From assembly GCA_028583685.1 (NCBI GenBank), contig JAMXIF010000022.1:5572435-5636434 (forward strand): a DNA stretch of 64,000 bases. Reading direction: 5' to 3'. Below the pieces are notes generated by a model. That model was not told where the DNA came from, searched no databases, and was given only the letters and a program-made list of their open reading frames with translations. Source of the stretch: Petaurus breviceps papuanus (taxonomy: Eukaryota > Chordata > Mammalia > Diprotodontia > Petauridae). Shown piece by piece: positions 57,440 through 64,000 of this stretch (the stretch's first letter is position 1; every line of letters begins with the position of its first letter). Both the position numbers and the translations under genes were made by a program.

Positions 57440-59960
57440 TTTCAAAATAAGTCAACAAGCATTTATTAAGAGCCTGCTATGAAAGAAAGGCAGAATAATA
57501 GTCTCTGCTTTTAAGGCTCAGAGTCTAATGGTGGAAACAATATGAAAACAACTATGTACAGACAAGATATATGTGTGTATATGCATACATATATAAATAT
57601 AAATTGGAGATAATCAACAGAGGACTGGCATCATTAAAAGGGGGATCAGGAAAGATGGGATTTTCATTGGGACTTGAAGGAAGCCAGGAGTTGATGACTG
57701 TCAAGGAGAGAATTCTGGGTATTGGGAACATCTGTGAAAATGCATATAGCAAGGAGATATGGAATATCTTGTTCAGGGAATAAGTAAGGAAGCCAGTGTC
57801 ACTGGATTTCAGAGCAAGTAGAGAATGGTCAGGATGGGGGGTGGGGTAGATGGGGCAAGGTGGAGGATGTGTATGGGATGTTCAGGGAGGACTAGCACCT
57901 CTAGTGTCAAGGCTTGCCAAGTCCTTTTCAGAGCAGCTTATCCACCTTTGGTGTCCACCTGACTCACCCAGTTCTTACCTGTCGTTCCAAGAAGCCATAG
58001 CATGTGCATCAACCACATCCTGGTAAAAACTTCTCTGCAGACTGGCTAAACCAGATTGAGGATAACTGATGGGACTCAAACCTGTTGGCGAGTTAGGGGG
58101 ATGTACATTCTAAGCATGTGAAAACTTCCTTCTATGGAATGGGCAGATGAAAACAATCTCTTATAACAGCTATGAAAGTAGCTGAAGCAGGTGCTGTAGA
58201 GCACTTAGAGCTTGGTCAGACATCAAAGTCGAGCCATTGTCAGTCATCTTGATTTTTGTCTTGTCACTGGATTTCTATGACTCTAGAAGAGAGAGTGACA
58301 CATTTGTGCAATTCTGCTCACTTAAATCCAATTCAGAAGCAAATCAAGACATCACCCCATGATGTCATTTGGTCCTCTTCAAAAACAAAGGATCAACAAC
58401 ATCAGGTAGGGGATATATAAGGTATAAGACAGCCAGAAAGGTAGGAAGGAGCTAGGTTATAAAGGGTTTTAAGAGCCAGAGGATTTTAAATTTTATCTTG
58501 GAGGTGATAGGGAACAACTCAAGTCTACTGATTGGGGGGATGAGTAATGTGATCAGACCTGTGCTTTAAAAAGATCAATTCAGCAGTTTGAGTGGAGGAT
58601 ATGCTGGAGTGGGAAATAAGAGATCAGATGTTAATTTATTCAATTTTTCTGTGCCTTAGTTTCTTTTTGACAAACAGGGATGATACCATTTGGCAGATAG
58701 CAAGTCCTCTTTGTTGTTATACATTTCCAGGTGTCCTAAAGGCTTCTGGTGATGTATTACCATAGCTCAGAGAGAGATGAGGACTGGACTTATAAAACTG
58801 TAATCATCTACTTAGAGATGATAACTGATTCCAAGGGAGTTAATGAGATTATCAAGCTAATGATATTGTAGAGTATGATATGCCAAGGACAGAACTTTAA
58901 AGGGATCCCCACAGTATATGGGTATGACGTGGATGAAAGATCAGCAAAGGAGACAAATAAGAAGCTGCTGAAGAGATAGTAGGAATACCAAGGGAAAGCA
59001 GAGCACTTAAAAACAGGAAGGAAGGGATATATCCAGGAGGAGAAAGTGATCAACAGTTTCAAATGCTACAATGATGATGAAGATAGAGCTTTATAGAATC
59101 AGCAGTTATGATATCATTCATACATCTTTGGGAGAATCATTTTCAGTTGAATGATAAGGTTGGAAGCCAGAGTGCAGAGGTTTAGAAGAGAATGAGAGTG
59201 GAAGAAGAGGAGGCACTTAAGAGTGTCTATATTTCTTTCTTAAGAAGTTTATCCATGAAGGGAAAGAATGACAAAGGAACATAGCTATCGAGGATGATCA
59301 TATCAATTAAATCCTTTTTAAGGTTGGGGAATACATTGGTATGTTTATCTGGAAAGGAGCCAATAGATGGAAAAGATTGAAGACTATGGGAATGATAATG
59401 GAGAAAGTATGTTAGAGAAGCCTAAAGGGAGTAGGATCAAGGGTGCATGGAGAGGAGTTGACATTTATAAGGGGAAAGGACTCAATTCTTCATGTGAGAG
59501 TGTGATGAAGGAAGGGATAGTACAGGGAAAAAACATCTGAGTTATATGAGATAAGGAGAAGGGGAGAATGGGTTAGCTTTCAGAGTGAAGGCTTCAGGTG
59601 AGAGAGTTTGAGAGATTTTGCTTCTCTGGGAAGCATGAGGAAAGAAAAACAGGTTTATAATAGCTGTTAGGGAACATGGAATAGCATATCATTTATTAGG
59701 GAGTAAAAAATATTTGCCTTGCTGGAGTACGGCCCATTTGAGATTATAAAATATAAACTTTTAGTGGACCCAGTCACAGCACCAAATAGGAGCAAAGGAG
59801 AGAGATGGGAGTATTTCCATTTTGGTTTTGGGCAAGGTTGTGATTGGGCCTAGTCAAAAACATACATGGGGAGATGAACAGCAAATAGGCAAGTTTGTTT
59901 GCAACTTAGAGTACATGAAGAGGAATAATATTCCCAACAAGCCTGAAAGGTAGACCGAAT
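57440..59960 (-). repeat. Long L2 LINE (3' UTR through ORF2), interrupted by an RTE
   Basis: It begins 'caagcatttattaagagcct' (3' end) and continues 'acttgaaggaagccaggagt'. After the RTE insert it runs 'gaaaggtaggaaggagctag', 'gtgatagggaacaactcaag', 'ccaaggacagaactttaaag', 'gtgatcaacagtttcaaatg' and 'gaatgataaggttggaagcc'. These are the antisense of the L2 RT domain (QSGFRP, FDTVDHPLL and PQGS zones). It is the longest L2 in the window, at ~2.0 kb without the insert. Confidence 0.85.
57875..58405 (+). mobile_element. RTE LINE 3' end inserted in L2
   Basis: 'gaggactagcacctctagtg', 'agagcagcttatccaccttt', 'gcacttagagcttggtcaga', 'tgactctagaagagagagtg' and 'gatgtcatttggtcctcttc', ending AAAACAAAGGATCAACAACA. 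It is the typical 3' end and tail of marsupial RTE elements. Confidence 0.8.
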
Positions 59961-60703
59961 CAAGATTGTAAAGGTATCTGAATTAATACTATTCTGTTAC
60001 CACCTCTCACCTTTCTTACTTTTACTTTTAGGTGTTGTTTTATTTTGAATAGATTATATCCAAAGCCATATTTAAGTCAGGAGTTCCATCCTACTAATTT
60101 TCAGTGATGCTTGTGAAGTCCATTTTCCCCCCTCTTTTCATGAGGATCTTCAGTTTAGCATGTTTTTGCCTAATACTTTGTATAATTGTATATACACATT
60201 TGTTTCCATGGATTTTAGTTTCTGATTCCTGTCTTGCATTTTCTGGGTAAACTTATTACCACCATTCTTCTTCCTGAAATATGATTGTTCTTTAAGGTAT
60301 CTTGGAATTAATGTAGGAGGCTTTCTTTTACCCCTGCCATTTCACTTTGAATCTAAAGTCTTTTTGATTAGTGTTAGCACCCATTTTAGGACACCCCCCA
60401 TTGCCAAGAGTCAGTCATTCCTTTATTTTAAACTCTTATCCAGAAATTTGTATCCTTTAAAAAAGGTGATCATTTAGATAAAAGATTTTACTTATAGCAG
60501 TTTCCTTTGGAAATTAGTGTTAATTTCTATTACCCTTCCCCAATGCTATTGACAATTTATTACTTTTTTGTTATATTAAAAAAAAGTAGAAAATCAAGTC
60601 ATTTAAACAGATTTTATACTTGCATATGAATTTCACTTAAATGATTTTATTTTAATCATAATGCCCTAGAATATATGTATTCTCTTATTTCTTTTTTCAA
60701 CAG
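59960..60703. other. PTK2 intron end, no recognised repeat
   Basis: AT-rich sequence leading into the acceptor tract TCTTATTTCTTTTTTCAACAG. Branch-point candidates cannot be told apart by eye. Confidence 0.6.
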
Positions 60704-60735
60704 AATATGACAGATACCTAGCATCTAGCAAAACC

Positions 60736-60930
60736 ATGGCAGCCGCTTACCTTGACCCCAACTTGAATCACGCCCCAAGTTCAAGTACAAAGACACACCT
60801 CAGTACTGGGATGGAGCGTTCTCCTGGGGCAATGGAGCGAGTATTAAAAGTCTTTCATTATTTTGAAAATAGCAGTGAGCCAACCACATGGGCCAGTATT
60901 ATCAGGCATGGAGATGCCACCGATGTGAGG
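60736..60930 (+). CDS. PTK2: PTK2 (focal adhesion kinase) first universal coding exon, residues 1-65
   Basis: This exon encodes the start of focal adhesion kinase, the cytoplasmic tyrosine kinase that relays integrin and growth-factor signals at focal adhesions. The 65 codons begin MAAAYLDPNLNH and end GDATDVR, which I recognise as the FAK N-terminus. The last ~30 residues (from about MERVLKVFHYFE) begin the FERM domain; the kinase and FAT domains lie downstream of the window. The exon opens at 60704 after a pyrimidine-rich tract ending in CAG. It closes at 60930 on a codon boundary before GTAAGT, a consensus donor. The start context AAAACCATGG is strong (A at -3, G at +4). From memory of human FAK there are about five substitutions (for example near residues 13, 15, 23, 45 and 46), none of them radical. 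No stop lies between the acceptor and the ATG: the 32 bases before it read YDRYLASSKT in the FAK frame, which permits an N-terminal extension. The next FAK exon is not seen before 64000. Confidence 0.97.
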
Positions 60931-61094
60931 GTAAGTAAAATTTTCCATCAGATAAATTGAATGTAATGCTAGAAAAATCAAAGCAATTTAATTTTAATTT
61001 AAAGTGACAAACATTGCAAATAAATATTAAAATTTTATGCAACACAGTGTGAATCGTGTAGACAGAGATTAATGTATAATAGCATTTTTAAAAA

Positions 61095-62135
61095 TGTAAG
61101 TAATATTTTATTTTTTCCAATTGCATGTAATAGTTTTCAACATTCATTTTTTATAAGATTTTGAGTTTCAAATTTTTCTTCCTCACCTTCCCAAGGTGAC
61201 AAGCAGTCCAATATAGATTATACATGTACAATCATGTTAAATATATTTCCCTATTAGTTATGTTATGAAAGAAGAAACAGAACAAAAGGGAAAAAAAACA
61301 AAGAAAGTGAAAATAGTATTCTTCAGTCTGCATTCAGACTCTATCAGTTGTTTCTCTCGATGTGGATAGCATTTTCCATCATAATTCTTTTGGAATTATC
61401 TTAGATCATTATATTGCTGCTGAATCTATCATAGTTGATTTTTTCACAGTGTTGCTGTTACTGTGTACAGTGTTCTCCTGCTTTTTCTCATTTCACTCAG
61501 CATTAATTCATATAAATCTTAACAGGTTTTTCTGAAATCCTCCTGCTCAACATTTCTTATAGCACAATAGTAATCCATTGCATTCATATACCACACCTTG
61601 TTTAGCATTCCCCAGTTGATGGACATTCCCTCAATTTCCAGTTCTTTGCCACCACAAAAAGAGCTGCTATAAATATTTTTGTACATATTGGTCCTTTTTC
61701 CTTTTTCATGATCTCTTTGGCGTATGCCAAGCAAGTTTTATAGCCCTTTGGGTAGGTCCTAAATTGTTCTGCAGGATGGTTGAATCAGTTCATTACTCCA
61801 CCAGTAGTCCATTGATGTCCCAATTTTCCCACATCTTCTCCAACATTTATAATTTTCCTTTTGTGTCATATTAGCCAATCTGATAGATATGAGGTGGTAC
61901 CTCACAATTGTTTTAATTTTCATTTCTCTAATCAGTTGTGATTTAAAGCATTTTTTATATGAGCATAGCTTTATTTTCTTCATCTGAAAACTGCCTCTTC
62001 ATATCCTTTGACCATTTATCAATTGACTTGTATTATAAATTTGATTCCATTTTCTTTATGTTTGAGAAGAGGCCTTTATCAGAAATACTTGCTGTAAAAA
62101 TTGTTCCTCGGCTTTCTAGCATTTTAAAAGAAAAA
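61095..62135 (-). repeat. L1 3' end (3' UTR and ORF2 C-terminus)
   Basis: A complete 3' UTR starts 'tattttattttttccaattg' and includes 'atacatgtacaatcatgtta'. Then come ORF2 segments SSFCGGKELEIEGMSINWG, VWYMNAMDYYCAIRNVEQED and IKTIVRYHLISIRLANM. It is 5'-truncated at ~62135 and lies in the intron after the PTK2 exon, on the opposite strand. Confidence 0.9.
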
Positions 62136-62214
62136 GACATTAATTTATGTATTACTCTGTGTTATTGTTATACTTTTCCTTTTTTAATGTATAAAAGGGA
62201 AGGGGATAGGACTA

Positions 62215-62345
62215 ATCCTATCATTGCAATGATATGTGTAGGGAACTTATAGGTGAAGAAATTCCCTCTTCCAATTCAATTTGGCACCTGCTTTGCTACT
62301 TCATAGGTCATAGCTTTTGTGTTATCAGGTAATGGTTAATTTGAT
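62215..62345 (-). repeat. MIR-family SINE fragment
   Basis: 'gaaattccctcttccaattc' then 'ggcacctgctttgctacttc' matches the fragment at 26.4 kb. Confidence 0.5.
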
Positions 62346-62349
62346 CTTT

Positions 62350-62960
62350 GTATTTTTCATAACTAGTATTTTCATGTGAAGCACTTCTTTGCCCTCTAGA
62401 AAAATACTTAAAATTTTATTGGCACTACTATAAAACAGTAATATTAGTGATTTTTATAATTTTAACAAGGGTTTTAATGTTATATGTAGCAGAACATTAT
62501 GAATATAATAGAAAAAAAGTCTTATCAGTTCTTCCCTTTTGGAACTCTAGCTCATTAATCATATGTATATAAAAAAGAAAAAACAAGTATTGCATAAAAT
62601 CTAAAAACCAACATTATTGCTTCTACACATTATATTTAACTTAAAAGAGAGGAAAGATTTTTACCTTTTTTTTTTTTTAGAAAAAATGTGAAACAAAACA
62701 AAACAAATCGTTTTGCTTTTTGATTGCCTCTGTTAACAAATGGCCTTGTCGATAAACATGGAAAAAAATTCTTGGCTGTCACTCATTACAAATTGAATAG
62801 AATCACTGCTGAAAGTAAAAGATGCTTGAGATTTTTTTGGAAAGGAAACTATACCAAAGCCCCAGATGAAGTATTGCTCTCAGCTCTGTATTGAATAATA
62901 ATTATAACTGTAGAAGTGGGGGGGAAACCTCTCTTTACGGGTGATGTTTATTCATCTGAA
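62350..62960. other. Unique sequence, no gene seen
   Basis: No exon-like frame, and the next FAK exon is not here. A short (AAAAC) patch is at ~62692. Confidence 0.5.
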
Positions 62961-62969
62961 AAAGGAAGG

Positions 62970-63785
62970 GGGATTAAACATTTTTATAGTGCTTACCATA
63001 TGCCAGGCACATAGATGTGGTATTTTAAGAGGTTTTAGAGACATAGTTTCTGGGCAATTTATTCATTTTATTAATGAGACCAGAATGTGTATTAATGAAA
63101 AGGTGGTCATTTGGCTATCTCTCACAGACCAAAGGGCTCACAGTTTGTATGCCCTTTGAAGAGTAGGTGTTCCTGAAGGGTGACAGTCAACTCTGATTGG
63201 TTAACACTTAATGAGAAAATGAATATTACAGTGATGGTTTTGGGATATGTGACTTAGATCACCTAAATCCTGGTCAAAGAGACTTATCAATTTCATATCA
63301 CCTGTCTGACAAAAAGGAGGATCCATGTATTCCCAGAACTATCTGAGCAAACAGTGAGCAGAAATGCCACCATTACCCCCAAACTTAGAATTTCTTTTAT
63401 TGTCTTTGATTTGATCATGGCCATCCTGGCTTGGTATGTCTTTTAGAAAGATTTCCCATTCTAGTTGATTTCTGAATGAGGAAGTAGAAAAGGGGGAAAA
63501 CCTTTGTCCAGATACAGTGATTAATTTTTAAATACCAGAGAGAAATAATCATTTCTCGCAGTGCTAAGTACTTATTACAAATTTTAGCTCATTTTATCCT
63601 CACTATAACCTTGTGAGTTAGATGCTGTTATTTTATAATTGAGGAAAGTGAAGCAGACTGACGTTAAGTGACTTGTCCAGGGCCACACAGCTAGTAAGTG
63701 TCTGGGGCTGAATTTAAACTCGTGGAGAGGACTCTTCCTGATTCCTAGCCTAGTGCTCTCTCCACTGCATTACCTGCTGCCACCA
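62970..63785 (-). repeat. CORE-SINE split by an LTR-like block
   Basis: Left part 62970-63011: 'ttatagtgcttaccatatgc' then CAGGCAC. Right part 63561-63785: 'cagtgctaagtacttattac', 'ccagggccacacagctagta' and '...ctctccactgcattacct'. Together they make a continuous reversed CORE-SINE. Confidence 0.75.
63012..63560 (-). mobile_element. LTR-like fossil inserted in a CORE-SINE
   Basis: This ~550-base insert shares a run of landmarks with the block at 4.4-4.6 kb ('tttattaatgagacc', 'cagaccaaaggg' and 'caactctgattggttaacac', against 'tttattaattaggct', 'taaccaaagacc' and 'caaccctgattggtggacat'). It appears to be a diverged, shorter relative. No coding content. Confidence 0.45.
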
Positions 63786-64000
63786 TGTGCCATATTGTAC
63801 TTTTAAAGTAGGAAGTGTTACCCTTGTACTACAGAAAATGTAAAACTTCAGTAAAAGAAATTCAATTTCCTGAGTAGATTCTCTATGCAGAGTTTATAGA
63901 AGGATACGAATAAGAATTAAGTCTTAAGAGGTGTTGTGATCTTCACTGGCCAGAGGCTGTGTTCCTGTTGAGACCACAGATCCATCCAAGTAATAAAGTT

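Noticed and set aside
60931-64000. Searched for the next FAK exon (GIIQKIVDSHKV...)
   Set aside because: No matching frame was found before the window ends. The interval is an intron with an L1 3' end and an LTR-like block.

Overview
This is non-coding-dominated DNA from a mammalian genome, almost certainly a marsupial and probably an Australian one. The evidence is the repeat population: many tRNA-derived SINEs whose head reads GGGGCAGCCAGGTGGC and whose tail reads TTAACCCCAATTGC (the WSINE/WALLSI/MAR1 type of CORE-SINE), MIR-like CORE-SINEs, abundant old L2 and CR1/L3 LINEs, RTE LINEs, and marsupial-type L1 and half-L1 (HAL1) elements. I see no bacterial, viral or plasmid content as such. 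The long reading frames in the window belong to LINEs or to chance.

Only one host gene is visible: PTK2 (focal adhesion kinase, FAK), on the + strand. Its first universal coding exon lies at 60704-60930 and encodes FAK residues 1-65. It has a clean acceptor, a strong start context and a consensus donor. About 37 kb upstream, in an unusually repeat-poor stretch, an exon-like block ends at a donor at 23330. This block is open from an ATG at 23231, and its phase joins in frame to the FAK exon. I read it as an alternative PTK2 first exon giving an N-terminally extended FAK. The rest of the window is 5' flanking or intronic sequence.

Layout. 1-21 kb: unique sequence with MIR, WSINE, L2 and CR1/L3 remnants, two LTR-like blocks (2.7-3.2 kb and 4.4-5.9 kb), a full-length HAL1 with target-site duplications (7.9-10.7 kb) and an L1 3' end. 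21-26.4 kb: the repeat-poor island with the alternative PTK2 exon. 26-32 kb: an LTR-like block and an old L1 split by later insertions. 32-41 kb: CR1/L3, L2, SINEs, an RTE tail, old L1 and two small DNA transposons or microsatellites. 41-50 kb: a second HAL1 inserted in an older L1, L1 reverse-transcriptase remnants, an RTE fragment and two L2 copies. 50-60 kb: a repeat-free stretch, an LTR-like block, a mariner-type MITE inside a SINE, two SINE dimers each within one pair of target-site duplications, a CR1/L3, and a long L2 interrupted by an RTE. 60-64 kb: the PTK2 exon, an L1 3' end, and an LTR-like block splitting a CORE-SINE.

No undescribed gene system is evident. The items most worth following up are the in-frame alternative PTK2 exon, the pair of ORF1-only HAL1 elements, the SINE dimers mobilised as units, and the TA-flanked MITE. 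Repeat family names and boundaries come from reading and memory of the families, not from a search, and edges are mostly good to about 10-50 bases.
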